Source: Gammaproteobacteria bacterium TMED92
Lineage (GTDB): Bacteria; Pseudomonadota; Gammaproteobacteria; Pseudomonadales; Azotimanducaceae
NCBI GenBank assembly: GCA_002170355.2
Contig: NHET02000035.1
Span: 7,286-14,896, forward strand
Direction of reading: 5' to 3'
Length of the DNA: 7,611 nucleotides
Shown: positions 1 to 5,481 of the stretch, piece after piece
Layout: each line of letters starts with the position of its first letter
How positions within the stretch are numbered: the stretch's first letter is position 1
Notes under the pieces: model-generated
Database searches by the model: none
Told to the model about the DNA's origin: nothing
The model's input: the letters and a program-made list of their open reading frames with translations, nothing else
Position numbers and translations under genes: made by a program

Positions 1-965
1 ACTTGGCAGGGGCTAATGGTGCGGCTCACCAGATCTTCTACCAGCGACTCCAACTTGGCGCGCGTCAACTTCAGCACCAAGTGTTTGGGGCCTGTTTGAT
101 CGGCTGTGATGTAAGGCAAGTTGATTTCGGTCTGCTGACTATTAGACAGCTCGATCTTGGCTTTTTCCGCCGCTTCTTTGAGACGCTGCAACGCCAACGG
201 ATCGTTGTGTAAGTCCACACCGTTTTCTTTCTTGAACTCATCCGCTAAGAAATCAATGATCTTGAGGTCAAAGTCTTCGCCCCCAAGGAAGGTATCGCCG
301 TTCGTCGACAACACTTCGAATTGGTGTTCTCCGTCTACCTCTGCAATCTCGATGATCGAAACATCGAAGGTGCCACCACCTAGGTCGTATACCGCTACTT
401 TGGCATCGCCGCGCTTTTTGTCTAAGCCATACGCCAGCGCCGCCGCCGTTGGCTCATTGATGATGCGCTTGACGTCCAGGCCAGCAATCTTGCCTGCGTC
501 CTTGGTAGCTTGACGCTGTGAGTCATTAAAATATGCCGGCACCGTGATCACAGCTTCCGTGACGTCTTCGCCAAGGTATTCCTCAGCGGTCTTTTTCATC
601 TTCTTCAGTGTTTCAGCAGACACTTGGGGCGGTGCCAACTGCTCATCTTTGACCTCGATCCAAGCGTCACCGTTATTCGCTCCGACAATGGCATATGGCA
701 CCATTTTGATGTCCTTCTGCACGACATCGTCTTCGAACTTACGACCGATCAAACGCTTCACTGCAAACAGGGTGTTTTGCGGATTGGTCACCGCTTGGCG
801 CTTGGCGTTTTGCCCAACTAAGATTTCACCGTCGTCGGTGTACGCGATAATCGATGGGGTGGTGCGATCCCCTTCCGAGTTTTCAATCACCTTGGCGTCA
901 CCACCATCGAGGACGGCCACACAAGAGTTGGTCGTGCCTAAATCTATGCCGATGATTTTTCCCAT
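1..965 (-). CDS. dnaK: Chaperone DnaK (Hsp70), N-terminal part, cut by window edge
   Basis: DnaK is the cytoplasmic Hsp70 chaperone. It binds exposed hydrophobic peptides in an ATP-controlled cycle with DnaJ and the nucleotide exchange factor GrpE. The reading frame opens with [16 protein letters not shown], the Hsp70 phosphate-1 motif. Lys70 (in KRLIGRKF), Asp194 and Thr199 (in DLGGGTFD) fall at the same residue numbers as in E. coli DnaK, as do the [16 protein letters not shown] and [12 protein letters not shown] segments. Only 321 codons are present, covering most of the ATPase domain. The rest of that domain, the substrate-binding domain and probably dnaJ lie beyond base 1. The start is supported by GGAG at 976-973, seven bases before the ATG. 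dnaK follows grpE on the same strand after 113 bases, with its own promoter candidate. No frameshift is seen. Confidence 0.98.
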   Translation of the reverse strand, partial: MGKIIGIDLGTTNSCVAVLDGGDAKVIENSEGDRTTPSIIAYTDDGEILVGQNAKRQAVTNPQNTLFAVKRLIGRKFEDDVVQKDIKMVPYAIVGANNGDAWIEVKDEQLAPPQVSAETLKKMKKTAEEYLGEDVTEAVITVPAYFNDSQRQATKDAGKIAGLDVKRIINEPTAAALAYGLDKKRGDAKVAVYDLGGGTFDVSIIEIAEVDGEHQFEVLSTNGDTFLGGEDFDLKIIDFLADEFKKENGVDLHNDPLALQRLKEAAEKAKIELSNSQQTEINLPYITADQTGPKHLVLKLTRAKLESLVEDLVSRTISPCQ

Positions 966-972
966 TTTCTGT

Positions 973-976
973 CTCC
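973..976 (-). promoter_or_regulatory. dnaK ribosome binding site
   Basis: GGAG lies seven bases upstream of the dnaK ATG at 965, supporting that start. It lies 14 bases downstream of the leader hairpin at 991-1012, so that hairpin should not block it. Confidence 0.75.
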
Positions 977-990
977 GCTTACATTTCTTA

Positions 991-1012
991 GAGGCCTTGT
1001 GTCGTTGGCCTC
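991..1012 (-). other. Inverted repeat / hairpin in the dnaK leader
   Basis: GAGGCC at 991-996 is exactly complementary to GGCCTC at 1007-1012, giving a six-pair GC-rich stem with a ten-base loop. On the dnaK-sense RNA it ends 25 bases before the start codon, downstream of the candidate promoter, so it would lie in the 5' leader. It has no following U-run, so it does not look like an intrinsic terminator. An mRNA-stabilising or processing structure between grpE and dnaK is possible, but a repeat this size can occur by chance. Confidence 0.4.
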
Positions 1013-1025
1013 GCGTTGGTTTTCT

Positions 1026-1053
1026 ATATTTGGTCAGACCAACTCAGTTCAAG
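1026..1053 (-). promoter_or_regulatory. Sigma-32-like heat-shock promoter for dnaK
   Basis: Read on the minus strand, a -35-like CTTGAA (1053-1048) is followed after 14 bases by CCAAATAT (1033-1026). The sigma-32 pattern known from E. coli is CTTGAA, a spacer of about 13 to 17 bases, then CCCCATNT; the E. coli dnaK promoter also uses a 14-base spacer. Five of seven defined -10 positions match. The block GTCTGACCAAATATA (1039-1025) is almost repeated in the grpE promoter, which supports function. Transcription would start near 1019, giving a leader of about 54 bases. A weaker sigma-70 reading (TTGAAC, 18 bases, TATAGA) overlaps it. Confidence 0.6.
1030..1042. repeat. Perfect 13-base palindrome over the dnaK promoter
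   Basis: TTGGTCAGACCAA is an exact inverted repeat of two six-base arms around one base. It covers part of the spacer and the first bases of the -10 element of the dnaK promoter candidate, where a repressor would block RNA polymerase. It is not a CIRCE element, whose arms are TTAGCACTC and GAGTGCTAA around nine bases. No protein can be assigned to it. Confidence 0.4.
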
Positions 1054-1078
1054 GTCCATACCAGAAATTTACGTCTGC

Positions 1079-1633
1079 TTATTGATCAGCAGCTTTGGTT
1101 ACGATGACTTTTGCCGCGCGCACCAAACGCTCATTCAAAACGTAGCCTTTCTGCATCACTTCCATCACCGAGTTAGGCTCGGCGTCGGCATTCGGCACCA
1201 TCGCCATAGCTTCGTGATGCTGGGGATCAAAAGGTTCGCCAAGCGGATCGATTTGGATAACGCCAGATTTTTCTAAGGTTGCAACAAACATTTTCAGCGA
1301 CAGCGCCACACCCTCTGCAATCGCCTCGGCACCATCCGTTTGCGTCGCGGTTTCTACCGCTTTTTCCAAGCTGTCGAGCACCGGGAACAAATCGTTGAGC
1401 AGTTTTTCGACCGCAAACTTGTGGGCGTTCTCAACATCGCGGCTCGCGCGGCGACGAATGTTTTCCGACTCGGCAATCGTCCGCAGCAACTGGTCTTTGA
1501 CCTTTGCTAACTCGTCCTCTGTCGGTGCGGTTTGCATAGTCTCCGTTGCCTCACCGGTCGCTTCGTTTTGCGTCTGTTCCAGCTCCGGTTGAGCATCCGT
1601 TTGCTGTGCCTCGTTGTGGTCGTTTTCGCCCAT
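1079..1633 (-). CDS. grpE: Nucleotide exchange factor GrpE
   Basis: GrpE is a dimeric cytoplasmic co-chaperone that releases ADP from DnaK and so resets its substrate-binding cycle. The 184-residue product is slightly shorter than E. coli GrpE (197). Residues 1-38 are a Gln/Glu/Thr-rich, probably disordered tail. Residues 40-90 (ELAKVKDQLLRTIAESENIR, then a basic RRR cluster) fit the long dimerising helix, which leads into LLNDLFPVLDSLEKAV. The C-terminal beta domain that contacts DnaK carries the family signature around 135-180: FDPQHHEAMAMV, then VMQKGYVLNERLVRAAKVIV. AAGGGG at 1644-1639, five bases before the ATG, supports the start. It sits between hrcA and dnaK on the same strand, with a sigma-32-like promoter of its own. 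Confidence 0.97.
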   Translation of the reverse strand: MGENDHNEAQQTDAQPELEQTQNEATGEATETMQTAPTEDELAKVKDQLLRTIAESENIRRRASRDVENAHKFAVEKLLNDLFPVLDSLEKAVETATQTDGAEAIAEGVALSLKMFVATLEKSGVIQIDPLGEPFDPQHHEAMAMVPNADAEPNSVMEVMQKGYVLNERLVRAAKVIVTKAADQ

Positions 1634-1634
1634 G

Positions 1635-1661
1635 AGCGCCCCTTGTCTAATCCGTGGCGCT
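1635..1661 (-). promoter_or_regulatory. Possible ribosome-site-masking hairpin upstream of grpE
   Basis: On the grpE-sense RNA, AGCGCC (1661-1656) is complementary to GGCGCU (1640-1635), which includes the last two bases of the AAGGGG ribosome site and stops just before the ATG at 1633. The six-pair stem would have a 15-base loop and could partly hide the ribosome site. A transcript from the sigma-32-like promoter would start near 1656 and lack most of the upstream arm, so the structure would mainly affect longer transcripts read through from hrcA. This is inferred from base pairing by eye only. Confidence 0.3.
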
Positions 1662-1662
1662 T

Positions 1663-1692
1663 ATATGTGGCTAGACACCTCGAAAACAAGGG
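1663..1692 (-). promoter_or_regulatory. Sigma-32-like heat-shock promoter for grpE
   Basis: On the minus strand, CCCTTGTT (1692-1685) precedes CCACATAT (1670-1663) by 14 bases. The -10 element matches the E. coli sigma-32 pattern CCCCATNT at all defined positions but one, and the -35 has the typical CCCTTG. The block GTCTAGCCACATATA (1676-1662) matches the dnaK promoter block in 12 of 15 positions at the same spacing from CTTG. Transcription would begin about 23 bases before the grpE start codon. An overlapping sigma-70 reading (TTGTTT, 18 bases, TATAAG) is possible. Confidence 0.65.
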
Positions 1693-1762
1693 TTTACTGA
1701 ACAGAAATGCGCCACTTTGCGGGGATGGGACCAGGCACCGTGACCATGCGAGCTTTTAACTT

Positions 1763-2833
1763 TTAGGCGTTGCGCATAGCAGCACTGAGTACCCGAGCAG
1801 TCACATCCACAACCGGAATCACGTCTTTGTAGTCCATACGGGTTGGTCCTATGACACCCAGCACGCCGGCCAATTGGCCGTTTACTTCGTAGGATGAGGT
1901 GACCAATGACATATCGCCCAGTGGTCGATAACCGGACTCTTGACCGATGTAAAGCTGCACGCCGCTACTTTGCAAACACCGATCTAACAGATGTAACACT
2001 CTACCTTTACGCGAGATCGCATCGAACAACGCGCGGGCAATGTCGGTGTCCGCAGTAAAATCGAGTAGCCGACGCTCGCCGCTCACCACCAGTTCTTGGG
2101 CTTCGGAATTGGGTTGATCCGCTGGCAATGCGCCCTCGGCCATGGTGAGTGCGCTGTGCAACACTTCATCCATGCGTTCGCGGTCGGCGTGCATACTCGC
2201 CATTACGGCCTCGCGCATTTCTATTAGCGGCCTGCCGCCAAATTCTTGGTTAAGCAAATTAGCGGCTTGAGCCAGCTCCTGATCGCTGAAGCTCTTATCC
2301 AAGTGGATCACTCGATTCTGCACGTCGCGGTCGTTTAGCACCAAAATTACCAGTACCCGTTCGTCATCTAATCGCAAAAATTCCAATTGCCGCAAGTGGC
2401 TTTGATTGCGCCTTGGTGTCGTAATCAGACAAGTCATCTGGGTGAACTGCGACAGCAATTCCGAGGCAGTGTTAATCAGTTCCGTAGGACTTAAATTTGG
2501 ATCGAGTTCGGCTTCAACCTCGCGCACGCGGTCATTATTCCATGGCTCGACGCTCAACAAAGTGTCTACGAAAAATCTCAGCCCTTGCTGAGTTGGAATC
2601 TTGCCAGCAGACGTGTGCGGCGAGCGCACCAAGCCCATCGATTCCAGATCACTCATGACGTTGCGTACCGTCGCCGACGACACCTCGACACCAGGCAGCG
2701 TTGCCAAAGCTTTGGAAGCCACTGGCGTGCCTTCCGCGATATAGTGCTCCACTAACAGTTTTAATAACTGCTTGGCTCGTGGGTCTGGATCCACGGCAGC
2801 GGGTGATGTCCCAGACAGCTCAGGATCTGCCAT
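1763..2833 (-). CDS. hrcA: Heat-inducible transcription repressor HrcA
   Basis: HrcA is a dimeric repressor that binds CIRCE operators and, in species where it has been studied, responds to GroEL availability and heat. The N-terminal winged-helix domain is clear: KQLLKLLVEHYIAEGTPVAS (21-40), then VSSATVRNVMSDLESMGLV, the recognition-helix region, then PHTSAGKIPTQQGLRFFVD (72-90). The protein ends with the family signature GPTRMDYKDVIPVVDVTARVLS. The ATG at 2833 is chosen over the in-frame GTG at 2842 because AGGAG (2846-2842) sits eight bases before the ATG and overlaps the GTG. This gives 356 residues, about normal for the family. It is the first gene of the hrcA-grpE-dnaK cluster and diverges from recN. 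No CIRCE element is visible in front of it, so self-repression through CIRCE is not supported here. Confidence 0.96.
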   Translation of the reverse strand: MADPELSGTSPAAVDPDPRAKQLLKLLVEHYIAEGTPVASKALATLPGVEVSSATVRNVMSDLESMGLVRSPHTSAGKIPTQQGLRFFVDTLLSVEPWNNDRVREVEAELDPNLSPTELINTASELLSQFTQMTCLITTPRRNQSHLRQLEFLRLDDERVLVILVLNDRDVQNRVIHLDKSFSDQELAQAANLLNQEFGGRPLIEMREAVMASMHADRERMDEVLHSALTMAEGALPADQPNSEAQELVVSGERRLLDFTADTDIARALFDAISRKGRVLHLLDRCLQSSGVQLYIGQESGYRPLGDMSLVTSSYEVNGQLAGVLGVIGPTRMDYKDVIPVVDVTARVLSAAMRNA

Positions 2834-2841
2834 AAAACCCA

Positions 2842-2846
2842 CTCCT
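2842..2846 (-). promoter_or_regulatory. hrcA ribosome binding site that fixes the start
   Basis: AGGAG is followed by eight bases and then the ATG at 2833. Its last base is the first base of the upstream in-frame GTG, which it therefore cannot serve. This makes the shorter, 356-residue HrcA the better model. Confidence 0.8.
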
Positions 2847-2899
2847 AATGTCGCCTATCAACTGTCTCGACAAATCAAATACTACCGCGCTCAAACCAT

Positions 2900-2915
2900 A
2901 TGAAATTTATACCAG
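2900..2915 (+). promoter_or_regulatory. Weak LexA-box-like site upstream of recN
   Basis: ATGAAATTTATACCAG has the spacing of the E. coli-type LexA box (CTGT, eight AT-rich bases, ACAG) but matches only five of the eight core bases. It is listed because recN is a classic SOS gene in gammaproteobacteria and this is the only such match seen in the 181-base recN/hrcA region. It also overlaps the hrcA -10 candidate. Confidence 0.18.
2906..2914 (-). promoter_or_regulatory. Extended -10 promoter candidate for hrcA
   Basis: On the minus strand TGGTATAAA (2914-2906) fits the extended -10 pattern TG-N-TATAAT with five of six hexamer bases. No good -35 lies 17 bases upstream, which extended -10 promoters can tolerate. 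Transcription would start near 2899, about 66 bases before hrcA. It does not resemble the sigma-32-like promoters of grpE and dnaK. Confidence 0.45.
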
Positions 2916-2931
2916 CCAAACCCAGTCGATG

Positions 2932-2946
2932 CATCATTTGATGATG
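2932..2946. repeat. Perfect inverted repeat in the recN/hrcA divergent region
   Basis: CATCATTTGATGATG consists of two exact six-base arms (CATCAT and ATGATG) around TTG. It lies upstream of both divergent genes, 69 bases before the recN start and upstream of the hrcA promoter candidate. It could be an operator for either gene. No known binding protein is recognised, and chance is a real alternative. Confidence 0.35.
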
Positions 2947-3014
2947 GTCTGAAACGCCAGGGACGATTAGGATTAAGCTTACGTCTAAGGAATGGCCCGC
3001 GAACCGCTGTACCC

Positions 3015-4655
3015 ATGCTCAACCAACTCACCATCCAAAACTTTGTTCTTGTCGAGCACTTGGACATTAGCTTCAGCCACGGTCTTACCACGATCACTGG
3101 CGAGTCGGGAGCGGGCAAATCTATATTACTGGGTGCACTGAGCCTGTTGCTGGGGGAACGGGCGCGTAGCGACATTGTGCGACCAGGTGCCAGTAAAGCC
3201 GACATCAGCGCAGAATTCGCGCTCTACCCAGGCTGCGCGTTGCAACATAAGCTGCTGACCGATGAGTTGATTGAAGAAGGCACAACGCAGTGTCTACTGC
3301 GCCGGGTCATCAGCGCTGAGGGGCGGTCTCGCGCCTTCATTAACGCAGTGCCAGTGACCTTAAATTACCTAAAAGAAGTAGGCGATGCTTTGGTGGAGAT
3401 CCAGGGCCAGAACGAACATCAGCGCCTCGCTGATCGCAACGTGCAACGCACCTTGCTCGACGACTACGCCAAACAAGGAAACCAAAGCGCTCAGGTCAGA
3501 GCACTCTTTCATACTTGGAAAAACACCGAGCAACAAATTCAGCAACTGCAACAAAAGGTCTCCACCCACGACGACCGTCAAGAGCTGCTGAGCTATCAAC
3601 TACAAGAATTCCAAGCCGCTAATCTGCAAGTTGGCGAACTAGAACAGTTAGAACAAGACCAGAAACGACTGGCCCAGGCGCAACACATCCTGCACTCATT
3701 GAACCAAGCGCAAGCAAAGCTAGAGTCGCTGGACCAATTGCGCAGCACTGTAAGAACAGTTACCGACATTGACGACGAGCACCCACAGCTAGACGCCTGT
3801 AAAGACACGCTTACGGCGGCACTGAGTCTGCTGGATGACGCTGGACGAGACTTGCGCCACTATCAAGAGCAGGTTGTGGTCGACCCTGAAACCTTGGCTG
3901 ACATTGACGCGCGTCTGCAGTTGATCTACGACTTGGCACGCAAACATCGAGTTCAGCCAGAACAGCTAGTAGCACATGAAGCCGCGCTGCAAGAAGAACT
4001 AGCTGCAATGACCACCGACAGTGGTGAGCTCGATGCGTTACTCGCAGCACAAGAGCAGCAGTATCAGGCGTTCATGGCCGCAGCACGAACGCTGTCGAAG
4101 GCCCGGCACAAACACAGCAAACCATTTTGCCAAGCGGTCGAGCGTTACATGCATGCCTTGGGGATCAGCCAGGGCGCATTGAGTTTGGTGTTCAACGAAC
4201 AACACAGCGAAAACGGCTTAGAGCAGTTGGAACTGCACGTTACCACCAACAAAAAGTTTGCACCGGGGCCGCTGAGTCGAATCGCTTCTGGCGGTGAACA
4301 AACTCGTATTGGACTTGCGATCCAAATCGTCGCCGCAGCACACAGCGCGCTACCATGTTTGGTGCTTGATGAAGCTGATGTCGGCGTCGGCGGTACCACT
4401 GCTGACACCGTTGGGCGCATTTTGCGCGATTTGGCCGAGCATACCCAAGTAATTTGCGTCACCCACGCGCCGCAAGTCGCGGCCCTAGGGCAAAGCCATA
4501 TGCGAGTGAGCAAGCGCGGCGACCATACGGATATAGAGCCACTGAGCCAGGAAGATCGCGTTGAGGAGTTGGCGCGCATGTTGGCAGGCGCCGACGTGAA
4601 CTCCAAAGCGCGAGACTATGCCAAAGAACTATTGGCCCAAGCCATCGCAAGTTGA
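3015..4655 (+). CDS. recN: DNA repair ATPase RecN (SMC-like)
   Basis: RecN is a cytoplasmic SMC-family ATPase that helps repair double-strand breaks with RecA by holding DNA ends or sister duplexes together. The 546-residue product is close to E. coli RecN (553). It starts MLNQLTIQNFVLVEHLDISF, as the family does. The Walker A motif GESGAGKS is at 29-36. A Gln/Leu/Glu-rich region at about 155-375 fits the antiparallel coiled coil. The ABC signature reads SGGEQTR (425-431), where RecN usually has SGGELSR, and Walker B reads CLVLDEADVG with Asp452 and Glu453. The start is set by homology: the nearest Shine-Dalgarno-like AAGGA (2987-2991) is 23 bases away, so initiation looks weak. recN diverges from hrcA and is followed by bamE. 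Confidence 0.97.
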   Translation: MLNQLTIQNFVLVEHLDISFSHGLTTITGESGAGKSILLGALSLLLGERARSDIVRPGASKADISAEFALYPGCALQHKLLTDELIEEGTTQCLLRRVISAEGRSRAFINAVPVTLNYLKEVGDALVEIQGQNEHQRLADRNVQRTLLDDYAKQGNQSAQVRALFHTWKNTEQQIQQLQQKVSTHDDRQELLSYQLQEFQAANLQVGELEQLEQDQKRLAQAQHILHSLNQAQAKLESLDQLRSTVRTVTDIDDEHPQLDACKDTLTAALSLLDDAGRDLRHYQEQVVVDPETLADIDARLQLIYDLARKHRVQPEQLVAHEAALQEELAAMTTDSGELDALLAAQEQQYQAFMAAARTLSKARHKHSKPFCQAVERYMHALGISQGALSLVFNEQHSENGLEQLELHVTTNKKFAPGPLSRIASGGEQTRIGLAIQIVAAAHSALPCLVLDEADVGVGGTTADTVGRILRDLAEHTQVICVTHAPQVAALGQSHMRVSKRGDHTDIEPLSQEDRVEELARMLAGADVNSKARDYAKELLAQAIAS

Positions 4656-4679
4656 CACGAGGCCGTGCATAGGCATTAG
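4652..4679 (+). promoter_or_regulatory. Promoter candidate for bamE
   Basis: A perfect -35 hexamer TTGACA (4652-4657) overlaps the recN stop codon and is followed after 16 bases by a poor -10, CATTAG (3 of 6). Transcription would begin about 30 bases before bamE. A second candidate, TGGTCA (4683-4688), 17 bases, TAGTAT (4706-4711), matches four of six at each element but would leave almost no leader. Which is used, or whether bamE is read through from recN, cannot be decided here. Confidence 0.35.
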
Positions 4680-4718
4680 CTCTGGTCAGTTTCGGTATGC
4701 CTGGGTAGTATCCGCGCC

Positions 4719-5099
4719 ATGAAAATTCTTATCACTATGGGAGTCTGTTTGTGCGTGCTCAGCGGCTGCGGCATCTCGAACATAAAGATTCCAACGTTGT
4801 ATAAAGTGGCAATTCAGCAGGGCAACGTCATCACCCAAGAGATGGTCGACAAGCTCAAGCCGGGGATGACCCGCCGCCAAGTTGCGTTCGTTATGGGTGA
4901 GCCGGTGCTTCGTGACCCGTTTGACGACACCAAATGGGTTTACCTCTATTCCATTGATGTACCTGGCGTATTCAACCAAGAGTCGCGGCTGGTTCTGTCT
5001 TTCGACGAAAATGACTTGCTCAGCGTCATTAGCGGCGACTACGCGCCCGGCGCCGGCACAGAAGCTGCGACTGCTTCACAAGACGACTCGCAAACTTAA
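4719..5099 (+). CDS. bamE: Outer membrane assembly lipoprotein BamE (SmpA/OmlA)
   Basis: BamE is a small lipoprotein subunit of the BAM complex, which folds beta-barrel proteins into the outer membrane; it supports the BamA-BamD contact. The 126-residue product begins with a short hydrophobic signal and the lipobox LSGC, so the mature protein should start at lipidated Cys17. The rest matches the SmpA/OmlA domain: YKVAIQQGNVITQEMVDKL (28-46), KPGMTRRQVAFVMGEPVLRDPF (47-68), Trp73 and the YLYSID strand. The C-terminal tail after about residue 108 is rich in Ala, Gly, Thr and Asp and is probably disordered. The start is fixed by the signal peptide; no strong ribosome site is seen. It follows recN by 63 bases and converges on rnfH. 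Confidence 0.96.
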   Translation: MKILITMGVCLCVLSGCGISNIKIPTLYKVAIQQGNVITQEMVDKLKPGMTRRQVAFVMGEPVLRDPFDDTKWVYLYSIDVPGVFNQESRLVLSFDENDLLSVISGDYAPGAGTEAATASQDDSQT

Positions 5100-5152
5100 T
5101 TGGCCCGCAGAATAGATTCATTGGCAGATACGGCAGGGTGGCGCAGCTAAAG

Positions 5153-5172
5153 CGATACGCCTTAGCGTATCG
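5153..5172. terminator. Hairpin between convergent bamE and rnfH
   Basis: CGATACGC (5153-5160) and GCGTATCG (5165-5172) form an exact eight-pair stem with a four-base loop, centred in the 84-base gap between two converging genes. This is the expected place for a bidirectional terminator. Neither strand has a clear U-run after the stem, so a classic intrinsic terminator is not proven. An overlapping alternative stem exists: GCTAAAGCG (5146-5154) with CGCCTTAGC (5158-5166), nine pairs with one mismatch that becomes a G-U pair on the minus-strand RNA. Confidence 0.55.
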
Positions 5173-5183
5173 GCAGACGATCA

Positions 5184-5477
5184 CTAACGTTGGCCCTTGC
5201 CAGACTGCGCTTGTTGCCGAGCACGCAGCCTGCGTGCGGCCTTGGCATCGTTGTGCAATGGCCGATACAGCTCGATTCGATCGTTTTCTGCAACCACCCG
5301 CGTAGGCTCACACCTCTCTCCAAAAATTCCTACCGCACACTGATTAACGTCGACAGCCGCAAACTGCGGTGCCGCCGCGGCAAGCGCTAAGCAATCTGCA
5401 ACCGTTGCGCCTGCCTTTACCTCTAACCAGCAGTCTAGGCTGCGCTCTGGCTCTGCATAGATGACTTGCACTTGCAT
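5184..5477 (-). CDS. rnfH: RnfH family ubiquitin-like protein
   Basis: RnfH is a small beta-grasp (ubiquitin-like) protein of unclear function, named for a link to the Rnf complex in some bacteria. The product has 97 residues, like the family (E. coli RnfH has 96). It shows the N-terminal strand MQVQVIYAEPERSLDCWLEV, then GATVADCL, VGIFGE (49-54) and the conserved DRIELYRPL (66-74), followed by a basic tail. The frame extends upstream to an ATG at 5543, but homology and the gene order favour the ATG at 5477, four bases after the ratA stop codon. It has no evident ribosome site, so translation coupled to ratA is likely. No rnf complex genes are in the window. Confidence 0.93.
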   Translation of the reverse strand: MQVQVIYAEPERSLDCWLEVKAGATVADCLALAAAAPQFAAVDVNQCAVGIFGERCEPTRVVAENDRIELYRPLHNDAKAARRLRARQQAQSGKGQR

Positions 5478-5481
5478 GGCA

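Noticed and set aside
3..1107. Long plus-strand open frames opposite dnaK (including 157-513 and 544-1107).
   Set aside because: They are antisense to a clearly conserved dnaK. Long antisense frames opposite dnaK are a known effect of its codon use, and the translations show no recognisable domain.
1766..1800. CIRCE-like half sites in the hrcA 3' end (around GCACTGAGTACC).
   Set aside because: No matching inverted half lies nine bases away, and the sequence is conserved coding sequence for the HrcA C-terminus.
2992..3141. A 49-codon open frame starting just before recN, out of frame, next to AAGGA.
   Set aside because: The AAGGA directly abuts its ATG, leaving no proper spacing, and the product resembles no protein I recognise. 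It may only mark a poor recN leader.
4145..4606. A 153-codon minus-strand open frame inside recN.
   Set aside because: It lies opposite the conserved ATPase signature and Walker B region of recN; its composition (Ser, Cys and Ala rich) looks like a shadow frame.
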